NCBI GenBank assembly: GCA_006226375.1
Contig: SBHC01000007.1
Span: forward strand, 1 to 61,859
Length of the DNA stretch: 61,859 bases
DNA from: Deltaproteobacteria bacterium
Lineage (GTDB): Bacteria > Myxococcota_C > UBA6777
Direction: 5' to 3'
Made by a program: the position numbers and the translations under genes. Below the pieces are notes generated by a model. That model saw only the letters and a list, made by a program, of their open reading frames with translations, made no database searches and was not told the origin of the DNA. This document shows, in pieces, positions 1 through 8,343 of the stretch (position 1 is its first letter; every line of letters starts with the position of its first letter).

Positions 1-297
1 ATGTCAGAATGTTGAAGGGTGAGGTCCGAAAAGGCATGAGTTTTTTTCACAAGGTAAACTTGTTACCCATAGGATTGAATCACACCCTCTTCTCAGTCGC
101 TCAAAGGCTCTCTGCAGCGATTGAGATCGAAGCTCTTCGACCCCTTCGCTCCAAGCCAACATACACACTCGCAAGGCACGAGGAAGAAAGGCCCATATTC
201 CTTGGATCTTCTCCGAAATCCAAACAAAACCTTTGACGGCACAGTAAAAACAACCTATCTTGTCTAAGCTATGTACTAGACAAATCTAAAAATAGTA

Positions 298-2886
298 GTG
301 CAGCCCTCAAACAATGTTGTGCCTGGTATTGTCCCACCACCTACTTCCGAGCTGACCCTTACCATGGATGAGAAATCTTTCGCCGTCGCGCTTCAAAACT
401 GCAGCCAAGATCCCATCCAGTTTATCAATCAGATACAGTCTTTTGGTGCCCTGATTGGATTTGACATTGAATCCAATCAGATCCACTACCTCTCCAACAA
501 CATTGTGGAGATAGTGGGTGCCTCTGTCAGCTTGGGGCAGACCTTGTCGGATGCGTTCCCAGACCGAGAGTTTATGCACGCCATTCGAGGGGCACTATCG
601 ATACCAAGCATTGCAGAGCAGCGTGAGAGCTTGGGCACATTCTCTTTGGGAAGCCAACCATGTGAAGCCTTCCTCCATTCGGTGGAACACATTGGAGTGC
701 TTGAAATAGAGCCAGCACAACCTTCTACGAAGGCACAACTTTCTGAATCGATTACGACTGTCCGTACAATGCTTGGAGTCATTGGAACTTCCAGTTCACA
801 GGACGACATGATGCAAACGGCGGTCAAGACACTTCGCAACCTCACCGGATTTGACCGCGTCATGGGTTATCGCTTTCTGGAAAATGGGGACGGCGAAGTT
901 GTAGCGGAGGCCAAGAGTCCTAGCCTTGAACCGTTTCTGGGGCTTCGTTATCCTTCCTACGACATTCCTCCTCAAGTCCGAACCATTGCAACCAAGGTCC
1001 CCTATCGAATCATTGTTGACACCCAAGGTTCACACGTCTCCGTTACAAGCAACGTGGAGGAGCCTTTGGATCTTTCCCGCTCGGTAATGCGGGGCGTTTC
1101 GCCCGTACATCTCGAATACCTTGCCAATATGGGCGTCCGAGCTTCAATGAGCCTCTCGATCCAAGTCCACGGTCAACTTTGGGGTTTGTTTGCTTTTCAC
1201 CATCGTCGCCCTCGAAAGCTGAGTTCGAGCCAAATTTTTGTGTGCGAGTTGTTCAGCCAGCTGTTCTCAGCCCAAACGCAGCAGAAGATGGAACAAAAAA
1301 TGATTGTGCAGCGGCAACGGATCCAGTCGATCCGCAGCGCGGTCCTTGATATATCCAATGAATCGTCATTGTCCCAGATCTTTGACCACGTCGCTCAAGA
1401 CATCATGAAGATCGTAGAGATCGACGGTATTGCTCTTCTTCAGGGTCAATTGGTCAACGCCCATGGTGATGTGCCAAGCTATAACATCCTGATGAAGCTC
1501 ACAGAACACATAGAGAACGAGACGTTTGTAGTTGACTCCCTCCGAAGTGTAGCAAGCTTTGTTGATGACGACCTCGGAACCACCGCAGGCGTATTGGCCA
1601 TTTGCCTCGACAAGAGCTCGCAAACCGCATTGTGCTTCTTTCGAAACGAAATCCGGCACAACATTCGCTGGGGTGGTGAGCCGGAAAAGATCATTAAGGA
1701 TGGACCCAGTGGCCCGAGACTACACCCCCGAAAATCATTTTCGGAATACATCGTTTCCGTCTCGGGGAAATGCGAACGTTGGTTACAAGAGACCCTAACT
1801 GCAGCTCAGGAAATCCGACTCATGCTCATCGAGTTTGGCTTTCGAAATTACAGCAGCAGCAAGAAGCTTTGGCTCCAACAAGAGAAGCAAAACGATCTGC
1901 TCGTGGCTGAGTTAAACCACCGGGTCAAAAACATACTGGCGCTGGTCCAGTCCATCAGCAAACAAACGCAGAGCAACACTTCCAACCTACAGGACTTTCT
2001 CCTTTCGTTTGAGCGCCGAATCTCTGCGCTGGTGGTGGCCCATGACCTCAGCAGCCAGAACGGGATGAGATGGGTCTCTTTGTACGACTTAATTGTAGCC
2101 GAGTTGAAGCCATTCAAGAGCCGTGAGCAAAGTGTACGATTAAGCGGCCCGCGCATTGGACTGTACTCGAACGTTTCCCCAACCTTAGCCCTCGTCATCC
2201 ACGAGCTCGTGTCAAACTCAGCCAAGCACGGAGCGCTCTCCCTCCCAGACGGCAAACTCAACATCGAATGGTCCATTGCCTCCAGCGGGCTCTTTCTGCA
2301 CTGGAAGGAGTCCGGGGTCTACGATGCGCAACGTCCTAAGCGTCAGGGCTTTGGTTTGTCTTTGATAGAACGTGCCATTCCCTATGAATGCGGTGGCCGC
2401 TCCAAAGTCGACTTTCTCCCCACTGGAATGGAAGTGGAGCTATGGCTCCCCTCTCAACACATTTTCAGGCTCAAAGAAACGGAGTTCATCAAGGTAGAAA
2501 GCAACCCCAACCGCGAGATCCAGTTGCTCTCCGTATCGTCCTTGTTGCTCGTTGAAGACAGCATGGTGATTGCGATGGGAATGGAGAAAGTCTTAATGGA
2601 GGTAGGATGCCAAAAAATCACCTCCGTCCCCACTGTAGAGTTAGCCCTTGAAGCGTTGAATGCAAGAGACTTTGAGGTCGCAGTCCTTGACATACACCTG
2701 GGAGAAGAAACAAGCTTAGGCCTTGTGAGCGAGCTCAAAAAACGCTCCATACCGTTTTTCTTTTTAAGTGGATACGATACAACTTTCAAGCTTCCAGATG
2801 GACTTGACTCCATACCTAGGTTGCGAAAGCCAATCAAAGTAAGCGACTTGGTCAATACCCTGGCGACGCTACTAGGACAGGAATGA
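298..2886 (+). CDS. Bacteriophytochrome hybrid histidine kinase (PAS-GAF-PHY-HWE kinase-receiver)
   Basis: Red/far-red photosensor kinase, 862 residues, GTG start. The order is PAS_2 (about 25-130), GAF (150-320), PHY (340-520), an HWE-type kinase core and a C-terminal receiver (about 747-860). Cys35 in LQNCSQDPI aligns with the biliverdin-binding Cys of bacteriophytochromes. The GAF keeps the DIP Asp (D222) and the His of SPVHLEYL (H271), and the PHY tongue keeps WGG and LHPRKSF. The phosphorylatable His is H541 in ELNHRVKN, and the ATPase domain ends with the HWE-typical GFGLSLIERA. The receiver has D798 and K844. It is cytoplasmic with no membrane segment. Oddities: the usual PASDIP reads PSYDIP, and the usual QPHG after the Cys motif reads QSFG. 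No haem oxygenase gene for chromophore supply is nearby. The next gene, a lone receiver, starts 4 bp downstream and is the likely partner. Confidence 0.93.
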   Translation: MQPSNNVVPGIVPPPTSELTLTMDEKSFAVALQNCSQDPIQFINQIQSFGALIGFDIESNQIHYLSNNIVEIVGASVSLGQTLSDAFPDREFMHAIRGALSIPSIAEQRESLGTFSLGSQPCEAFLHSVEHIGVLEIEPAQPSTKAQLSESITTVRTMLGVIGTSSSQDDMMQTAVKTLRNLTGFDRVMGYRFLENGDGEVVAEAKSPSLEPFLGLRYPSYDIPPQVRTIATKVPYRIIVDTQGSHVSVTSNVEEPLDLSRSVMRGVSPVHLEYLANMGVRASMSLSIQVHGQLWGLFAFHHRRPRKLSSSQIFVCELFSQLFSAQTQQKMEQKMIVQRQRIQSIRSAVLDISNESSLSQIFDHVAQDIMKIVEIDGIALLQGQLVNAHGDVPSYNILMKLTEHIENETFVVDSLRSVASFVDDDLGTTAGVLAICLDKSSQTALCFFRNEIRHNIRWGGEPEKIIKDGPSGPRLHPRKSFSEYIVSVSGKCERWLQETLTAAQEIRLMLIEFGFRNYSSSKKLWLQQEKQNDLLVAELNHRVKNILALVQSISKQTQSNTSNLQDFLLSFERRISALVVAHDLSSQNGMRWVSLYDLIVAELKPFKSREQSVRLSGPRIGLYSNVSPTLALVIHELVSNSAKHGALSLPDGKLNIEWSIASSGLFLHWKESGVYDAQRPKRQGFGLSLIERAIPYECGGRSKVDFLPTGMEVELWLPSQHIFRLKETEFIKVESNPNREIQLLSVSSLLLVEDSMVIAMGMEKVLMEVGCQKITSVPTVELALEALNARDFEVAVLDIHLGEETSLGLVSELKKRSIPFFFLSGYDTTFKLPDGLDSIPRLRKPIKVSDLVNTLATLLGQE

Positions 2887-2890
2887 ACCC

Positions 2891-3337
2891 ATGAAAACGA
2901 TCTTAATCCTTGAAGATGAAAAGCGGCTTGCCTTTCACTGGCAACAAGTGTTGGAAGAGGCTGGATACAACGTTATCCCAACACACACAACAGACGAATC
3001 GATCGCAGTTCTCCAGGAAGAAGAGATCGCGCTCATCATCTGTGACATACTGATCCGGGGAGAGAACAATGTACCTGTTCCACGGGGTGGCCTGTCTTTG
3101 CTTTCCTACCTCAACCTCCACGTAGAAAAAAGCAAACGCCCACCTGTCATTGTCGTGTCCGGAGGAACCTTGGCTCTCAACCTCCACAAGTATTCAAACC
3201 TACTCAATGCCTCTTCCTTTTTGCAGAAGCCATTTTCCGATCAGCTCCTTCTCCGAGAAATCAATGACTGTATCAACAAAAAAGAGGTTGCTCCATCAGC
3301 ACACTCCTCGATAGCAAGCGTTCCGATGACAAAGTAA
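2891..3337 (+). CDS. Single-domain response regulator
   Basis: A 148-residue protein that is essentially only a CheY-like receiver. It shows the acidic pair in ILEDEK, the phospho-acceptor Asp in IICDILI (about residue 51), the Ser/Thr position in VVSGG and the conserved Lys in LQKPFSD. There is no output domain. It begins 4 bp after the phytochrome kinase stop, so the two are almost certainly co-transcribed. A phosphorelay from the kinase or its fused receiver to this protein is an inference. Insertion of about 10 residues after the phospho-Asp lengthens the loop compared with CheY. The downstream target is unknown. Confidence 0.9.
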   Translation: MKTILILEDEKRLAFHWQQVLEEAGYNVIPTHTTDESIAVLQEEEIALIICDILIRGENNVPVPRGGLSLLSYLNLHVEKSKRPPVIVVSGGTLALNLHKYSNLLNASSFLQKPFSDQLLLREINDCINKKEVAPSAHSSIASVPMTK

Positions 3338-3393
3338 CATCTCCACTCCAAAGATGTCTGACATCCCTTTGGGAAAGACCATATCGGGGTGTG

Positions 3394-4359
3394 CTAGTTA
3401 TCAAACCCTGTGACCTTCCACGAGCCACCTATCTTGCTAAGGCGCGTCACGGTTGGAACGTCTTCTCTGGGTGTTTTGATAACCAAGACAACAAGACGCT
3501 GTGGATACTTGAGTAACCTTGCCATCTCAGCGTGATGTTTCTTTCCACAAGAGAAGGCCCCTAACCCTTCATATCCTTGAACATAACGACGGAACCGAGG
3601 AGAAAGACCGGGACTTTTTGATGTAGCTTCCCGAAAGTGAACAAACCTGAGTTTCGTCGAGCTTGGACCTGTACGAACTCGATGAAAGAACTTGGGGAAG
3701 CTAGAATACAAGTTACAGGTGCTATCCCAGGCAAACGGAAAACCCAAGATGCCCTGAAGCGTCTTTCTATCCTTCTTCATCATGCTCTGCCAGAACAACT
3801 TGGCCACACGCATCGCAGAGGTGGAGCCAGACTTTACAGGCGCAGCGGTCTTCTTCATTGTTGGATTTTTGCTCCAAGAAGAGCAACCTCGTGCCAAAGC
3901 AATCGCACGAATTTTCTGTTTGGTATGGTAAGCCACAGCCTGGAGAACCTGCTCAAAAGACTTGTTCTTCTTTCCTTTAAGAATCACGCCGGTCATGTAC
4001 GTTCCCCAAGAGTTGAGCTTGTAACGAAGTTGAACAGAGTTCCGACCGTTCGCCCCCTTCACCCAAACAAGCTCAGGCTTAAGAAGTCGTTTGGCGTTGC
4101 GAGCCGTGGTATCCAACACCTCAATGGAGTTTGCAAACGTTTGCAAACGCTTGGTACCAAGGAAATGATTGAGGCGAATCTCAAACCCACAAATACCGCT
4201 AATGCGGGGACCAGGGTAAACAACAGAAAAGGATGCCTTTGGCCCCGAAAGCTCAACAAAGTTGTTTGTCGTGAGAGATGCTGGACGAGCAGCATACACC
4301 GACGAAGAAGTCATCCAAACCAGAGCAAGAGTGAAAGGGAGCCAACGAAAAAAACGCAT
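3394..4359 (-). CDS. Secreted protein of unknown function with NTF2-like C-terminus
   Basis: 321 residues with a clear Sec signal peptide (about 1-23, ending VYAA), preceded by a GAGG ribosome-binding site. The mature N-terminal half has no recognised domain. Residues about 185-320 (from RVAKLFWQSMMKKDRKTLQGI to the terminal GGSWKVTGFD) have the layout of an NTF2-like fold, which is an inference from pattern only. Four Cys in the mature chain could form disulfides. The gene converges on the response regulator and has no obvious operon partner. A 20-bp tandem palindrome lies inside it (4129-4148). Confidence 0.75.
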   Translation of the reverse strand: MRFFRWLPFTLALVWMTSSSVYAARPASLTTNNFVELSGPKASFSVVYPGPRISGICGFEIRLNHFLGTKRLQTFANSIEVLDTTARNAKRLLKPELVWVKGANGRNSVQLRYKLNSWGTYMTGVILKGKKNKSFEQVLQAVAYHTKQKIRAIALARGCSSWSKNPTMKKTAAPVKSGSTSAMRVAKLFWQSMMKKDRKTLQGILGFPFAWDSTCNLYSSFPKFFHRVRTGPSSTKLRFVHFREATSKSPGLSPRFRRYVQGYEGLGAFSCGKKHHAEMARLLKYPQRLVVLVIKTPREDVPTVTRLSKIGGSWKVTGFDN

Positions 4360-4660
4360 AGAACGACCTCATCGTGAGAATGGAATCATGGGAAGATCTT
4401 TCCGTAACAAGCATAAACGATGAACAAGTATACTTCATCTGTGATGAGCAAACCAAGTGTCATTGTGTATGAACTTCAAGGATGCCTTTTCCAAGCCCTC
4501 CCCCCCCACATCGTCAGCCTCTTTGCCAGGGTGCGACAATTTGTCCTTGCAACGTTTGGGAAGGGTACGAACTCCTTAGATAGTGAAGGCAGAGAGGAAA
4601 CCGGTTGAATCTGTCTCCATGTTCACCTTTCCATTCACACTGTATGAGAAGGAGGAAGCT
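4360..4660. other. Intergenic region between divergent genes
   Basis: About 300 bp between the start of the secreted protein on the minus strand and the start of the DUF2202 lipoprotein on the plus strand. Promoters for both must lie here, but I could not assign convincing -35/-10 pairs. It contains a C9 run near 4500. Short open frames here have no coding signature. Confidence 0.5.
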
Positions 4661-5290
4661 ATGAGTTATCGAAATTGGAGTTTGTTGGCAGCCTCAGCTT
4701 TGTTAACAGGTTCATTGTTCGCGGGCTGTGGAAGCCTCCAAGAAGACACATCACTAAATGAACCATCAACACCAGTGCAGTTGGAACAAAGGCAACAAGG
4801 ACAGCAGGGCCAGTCATCGCAGGCACAAAGCTCCCAAAAGAACCAACAACAGAGAACCCAACCCACACAAAGCAGCCCACAGAACGCTGAACCGTCTTCC
4901 ACCATCCAGGATGCCTTAAAAGAGGCTCTCTTCGATGAGTACAAAGCCAGGGCTGTTTACGAGAAGGTGCTCACAACCTTTGGTAACGTCCGCCCCTTCT
5001 CCAACATTGTTGGAGCGGAAGAGAATCACGCCAATGCGCTGTTGAACCTGTACAAGCAATATGGCCTGACCCCTCCAGCCAATCCTTGGAACGCGACAAA
5101 CGTTCCGGTGTACTCCTCCGTGCAGGAGGCGTGCAAAGCTGGCGTTCAAGCAGAGATCGACAACGCAGCCATCTATGACCGACTCCTCAAGTTGGGCTTG
5201 CCACAGGACATTCAAAATGTGTTCACCAACCTACGTGACGCCTCAGAAGACAACCACCTTGCAGCCTTCCAACGTTGTGCAGTTCGCTAG
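4661..5290 (+). CDS. DUF2202 (ferritin-like) lipoprotein
   Basis: 209 residues. The ATG at 4661 is chosen because AAGGAGGA precedes it and because it starts a lipoprotein signal peptide with Cys at about residue 23 (SLFAGC). A Gln/Ser-rich linker (about 30-85) tethers a DUF2202-type four-helix domain. The run ALKEALFDEYKARAVYE, the AEENHANALL motif and the later EDNHLAAFQRC supply the Glu and His positions of a ferritin-like di-metal site. The family occurs in bacterial and archaeal envelopes, and its function is poorly defined (metal or oxidative-stress roles are suggested). Predicted location: outer- or inner-membrane-anchored in the periplasm. It converges with the downstream deaminase gene, 9 bp apart. 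Confidence 0.82.
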   Translation: MSYRNWSLLAASALLTGSLFAGCGSLQEDTSLNEPSTPVQLEQRQQGQQGQSSQAQSSQKNQQQRTQPTQSSPQNAEPSSTIQDALKEALFDEYKARAVYEKVLTTFGNVRPFSNIVGAEENHANALLNLYKQYGLTPPANPWNATNVPVYSSVQEACKAGVQAEIDNAAIYDRLLKLGLPQDIQNVFTNLRDASEDNHLAAFQRCAVR

Positions 5291-5299
5291 AACAACTCC

Positions 5300-6250
5300 C
5301 TACAACGAAGCAAACAAAGCATCTTTGGCCCATTGTTGAGAGCGTTGGAGCATGCTTTCGGTCATGCCAAGATAAGTCTGGGCGATGTCCCACTCATGAG
5401 CTAGATCAATGCCAAACAAGGTAGGGTCATCCGTACAAATCACGACACGTATCCCTCGCTCAATCATCACTCGTGCCGGGTGTTTGCTGGGATGTTCCAC
5501 AAGGGTCGTATACAGATTGGAAGAAGGGCTTACTTCCACGAGCAAATCACGCTCCAACACTTCTTGAACCAAGTCTTCATCTTCCACAAGGCTTAGGGCG
5601 TGGCTGATGCGCTGCAACCCAGGCAACGCCAAGGTCTCTCGGATAGCTTCTGGTCCAACCCCCTCCCCTGTATGCACCGTGAGCGGCAAACCCATGGCAT
5701 CAAGAGCTTGCGCAACATCGTGAAACGTCCCCGTAGAGTAACGAATCTCGTCAGAAGCAAAGTCCACACCATCCATGCCTTCAGCGGCGCCTGCTTCTAG
5801 CTCATGAACAAGCTTCCAGGCTTTCTCTACTCCTCGCCCGCGACTCACAATGGCGAGACGCTCCACGCAAAGTTCGGGAGCCTTCTCCAACGCTTCATCA
5901 ATGCCAGCATGAACAGCCTGAAAGACATCTTGCACAGAGACTCCAGCAGCAGGTGCCAACGTCATGGGGCTAAACCGAAAGTTTAAAGCAGTAAGGCCCT
6001 CAGCAATCGCATCCTCTACCGTTTCGCGGCTGATACGCTGCACTGCGTCGTAGCTAGCAATCGGACGACGCATGTCATCAAAGCGGGACAACACATCCAT
6101 CAATGGCATAGGTGACAATACCAAAGTGGATGCCGCGAATTGCTCCAGGGTCATATCTTGGGGGAAGGTTCCTGTCTGCTTCCCCAAGTCCAACGCAGTT
6201 TGAGGGCGAATCGCACCTTCCAGATGTCGATGCAGATCTACTTTTTCCAT
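5300..6250 (-). CDS. Adenosine deaminase family protein
   Basis: 316 residues from the ATG at 6250; an in-frame GTG 12 bp upstream lacks a ribosome-binding site. This is a metal-dependent amidohydrolase of the adenosine/AMP/adenine deaminase family. Motifs in order are DLHRHLEGA at the N-terminus (metal-binding HxH), HTGEG (catalytic His and Glu), RISHAL (the family's RIGHG), EVSPSSN and TDDPTLFG (metal-binding Asp pair). Probable reaction: hydrolytic deamination of a 6-aminopurine nucleoside or base. Family members also include aminofutalosine and adenine deaminases, so the exact substrate is unresolved. It is cytoplasmic. The same strand as the downstream-acting membrane genes suggests, but does not prove, co-transcription. 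Confidence 0.85.
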   Translation of the reverse strand: MEKVDLHRHLEGAIRPQTALDLGKQTGTFPQDMTLEQFAASTLVLSPMPLMDVLSRFDDMRRPIASYDAVQRISRETVEDAIAEGLTALNFRFSPMTLAPAAGVSVQDVFQAVHAGIDEALEKAPELCVERLAIVSRGRGVEKAWKLVHELEAGAAEGMDGVDFASDEIRYSTGTFHDVAQALDAMGLPLTVHTGEGVGPEAIRETLALPGLQRISHALSLVEDEDLVQEVLERDLLVEVSPSSNLYTTLVEHPSKHPARVMIERGIRVVICTDDPTLFGIDLAHEWDIAQTYLGMTESMLQRSQQWAKDALFASL

Positions 6251-6372
6251 GGGTCTCACCACAAGGTTGGGTTGTCACTCTGCTTGCAAACGCGAAACGA
6301 AGCTCTTACCAAGAGAGACATAAAGCGAGGCACAAAGATAGCACGCAATCTCGAACCTTGCCCACCACATTC

Positions 6373-7212
6373 TCAGTACTTCAACATAAAAGACATTCTC
6401 TTCAGTGAGTAGAGAGGAACAAAAGGAAACAGGATCGGAGTGCTCTCACAGTAGGTTTGAAATTCTTCCATCTCCCCATATCGTTCGATTTGAGTTCGCT
6501 CCAAACGATGTGTGGAATACAGCATAATGTACCAAATGGAGACAAGGCCAAGCAAACTAAGGACCCAGGTTCCCAGGGTGCTCAGCGCAGACAGACCGAC
6601 AACCCAGTTTCCCGTCCAAAAAGTCATTTCCCCAAAATAGTTGGGACACCGAACCCAACGATACAAGCCCACATCACAGAATCGCTTTGGATGCTTTTTC
6701 TTGTAAGCAGATTTCTGCAGGTCTGCCAACGTTTCCAACCCCAAGCCAACAAACATGATAGAGAGCCCAATAAGGACGGTACCAGGCGCAAGAGAGCGGC
6801 CCTGTTCCAAGGCAATGCAATGATACAACAGAGGAGAACTCATCAAGACATACAGCAAGGCGACAGAGATCCAGATCGCGGTCTTCCCCACAAAAGAAAC
6901 ATCACTTGAGGAAGAATACTCGCCCTGTACCGTTTCTCGATACGAGGCCTTGCGCTCTCGTGGAAGCAAATAGGAGCCTAGGCGAACGCCATAAAGAACC
7001 AAGAGAGTACAGTGTAGGGTCACAAGAAAGTTAAAGCTGCCAGAGAACTGAACACCAGCTAGAACAGCAATCGATGTGATAGAGAGGGCATATCCCAAGC
7101 TCACAAAATAAACGGTGCGCCAAAAGCCCAAGGCCGACAACGCAAGCGCAAGAATCCAAGCCCAAACAAACACCCAACTTCCTGCAAACCAAGAAGAGAA
7201 AACCCAAGCCAT
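6373..7212 (-). CDS. DUF1295 / steroid 5-alpha-reductase-like membrane protein
   Basis: 279 residues, polytopic, with about six or seven hydrophobic helices. The ATG at 7212 follows AGGAGG; an in-frame GTG one codon earlier is possible. The C-terminal signature GLYRWVRCPNYFGEMTFWTGNW is the hallmark of DUF1295 and the related steroid reductase / isoprenylcysteine methyltransferase fold, which bind NADPH or SAM next to a lipid substrate. The exact reaction is unknown. It lies on the same strand as the UbiA/cyclase pair, about 320 bp further downstream, so a role in modifying an isoprenoid or other lipid is possible but is only an inference. Confidence 0.8.
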   Translation of the reverse strand: MAWVFSSWFAGSWVFVWAWILALALSALGFWRTVYFVSLGYALSITSIAVLAGVQFSGSFNFLVTLHCTLLVLYGVRLGSYLLPRERKASYRETVQGEYSSSSDVSFVGKTAIWISVALLYVLMSSPLLYHCIALEQGRSLAPGTVLIGLSIMFVGLGLETLADLQKSAYKKKHPKRFCDVGLYRWVRCPNYFGEMTFWTGNWVVGLSALSTLGTWVLSLLGLVSIWYIMLYSTHRLERTQIERYGEMEEFQTYCESTPILFPFVPLYSLKRMSFMLKY

Positions 7213-7530
7213 CACGACCTCCTGAGCAGTTGTTCCGCATGATTAACGTTCCAAACACTCCAACACATACATTGTAGCAAGAGTCTCTTTCAAATCGGCA
7301 CGATCAGGCAAACACAAACTTGAGCTAGATCAAATCATTTGTTCCAATGCTCAGGACTGAAAAGGAAGGCTCGCCAGAGCCCCAATGTTTGGCCTGGAAA
7401 CAGAGCCACTGAATGGAGTTCTTCGTTGGCGTGGAAGCCTCTTTCCAGACTTGAAAGAGGCGAGCACACTGCTACTCAGAGAGAGGTGGCGCAAACCTCG
7501 GTAGATGGGCTGGATGGCGCAATAAAAAGT
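7213..7530. other. Intergenic region with a 9-bp dyad
   Basis: About 318 bp between two minus-strand genes. It is long enough to hold a separate promoter for the DUF1295 gene. The only structure I could find is a perfect inverted repeat at 7437-7461 (9-bp arms GCCTCTTTC/GAAAGAGGC, 7-nt loop). There is no T-run after it on either strand, so it is more like an operator or mRNA hairpin than a terminator. I see no credible gene. Confidence 0.5.
7437..7461. repeat. Inverted repeat, 9-bp arms
   Basis: Perfect arms at 7437-7445 and 7453-7461 with a 7-nt spacer, just downstream of the UbiA-type gene stop and upstream of the DUF1295 gene. No poly-U tract follows. It may be an operator, a weak or Rho-assisted terminator, or chance. 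Confidence 0.4.
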
Positions 7531-8343
7531 TCATGCAGCAACCCAAATTGCGATAAGCATTGCGCTGGCATAGATCCCATCCAGCCCCACACTCATCAAC
7601 TTGTCAAACGCTCGTCGGCTGAGAACAATCATCGCAACAACGTGCAGATACATCGCGAAGGCAAGCGCGGTAGAAGCAGGAGTGGACCAAAGCAAAACGC
7701 CGATGCCACCGAAAAAAACAAGGCTGCCTTCCAACAACAAGAAGCGTTGTTTGCCCAAGAGAAGAATGAGGGTCTTGATCCCTTGCTCTCGATCCACGTC
7801 CACATCTTTCATGTCGTACACAGCATTCGATACTTGTTCGAGCAACAAGACTGCGACGATCGCCATCCATTGTCCCGCTGTTTCGGGAACCCTAGGCCAA
7901 ACATAAAGATGACAAATGGCCAGGATAACCGTTGCAGCGTACAAGCTTTTAAACCCAGGTATGTCCTTCAGCGGCTTTCCAAGACCAGGTACTGGAGTAA
8001 AGTACGCCATCCCACACACAAGGACACCAAGGATAGGCAGAAGCCACTTGGGCTCCATCCAGCAAGTAAAAAGCAACCCCGAAACGGCAAAGAGCAAGAG
8101 GCCCCGAGAAAGCCGAGGGTGCCGCTGCGCAAATGCAGAAGGCTGTCCTTCTCCAGGGTTGGGATCTTTGATACGATCAGCCAGAAAGAGGCACCAAAAC
8201 AAAAAGATAGCGGAGAGAATGGGCAACAATGTTGGTCGAATCCCATAGGCCAACGCATACACTCCACACAACGATGCAAGACCGATTGATGAAGTGAGGC
8301 CCGTTTGATCGCCAAGGTGCAAGAGACTTCGGATGATCTTCAC
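7531..8343 (-). CDS. UbiA-family prenyltransferase-like membrane protein
   Basis: 270 residues with about eight or nine transmembrane helices. It has the UbiA layout. The first Asp-containing loop (LADRIKDPN, about residues 55-63) is followed at about 180-195 by the second motif (YDMKDVDVDREQGIKTL), which matches the family pattern in which Asp residues bind the Mg-diphosphate of an isoprenyl donor. The first motif is weaker than the canonical NDxxDxxxD. The GTG start overlaps the stop of the upstream cyclase-like gene by 4 bp (GTGA), so the two are translationally coupled. The acceptor substrate is unknown. Context suggests transfer of a prenyl chain to a product handled by the cyclase-like partner. 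Confidence 0.8.
   Translation of the reverse strand: MKIIRSLLHLGDQTGLTSSIGLASLCGVYALAYGIRPTLLPILSAIFLFWCLFLADRIKDPNPGEGQPSAFAQRHPRLSRGLLLFAVSGLLFTCWMEPKWLLPILGVLVCGMAYFTPVPGLGKPLKDIPGFKSLYAATVILAICHLYVWPRVPETAGQWMAIVAVLLLEQVSNAVYDMKDVDVDREQGIKTLILLLGKQRFLLLEGSLVFFGGIGVLLWSTPASTALAFAMYLHVVAMIVLSRRAFDKLMSVGLDGIYASAMLIAIWVAA

Noticed and set aside
9-236. 75-codon open frame at the window start
   Set aside because: No ribosome-binding site, no motif and no coding-like composition; 1-297 is treated as upstream non-coding sequence of the phytochrome gene.
7339-8289. 316-codon plus-strand frame opposite the UbiA-type gene
   Set aside because: Basic, Gln/Pro/Arg-rich antisense product with no domain; the opposite strand encodes a coherent multi-helix membrane protein.
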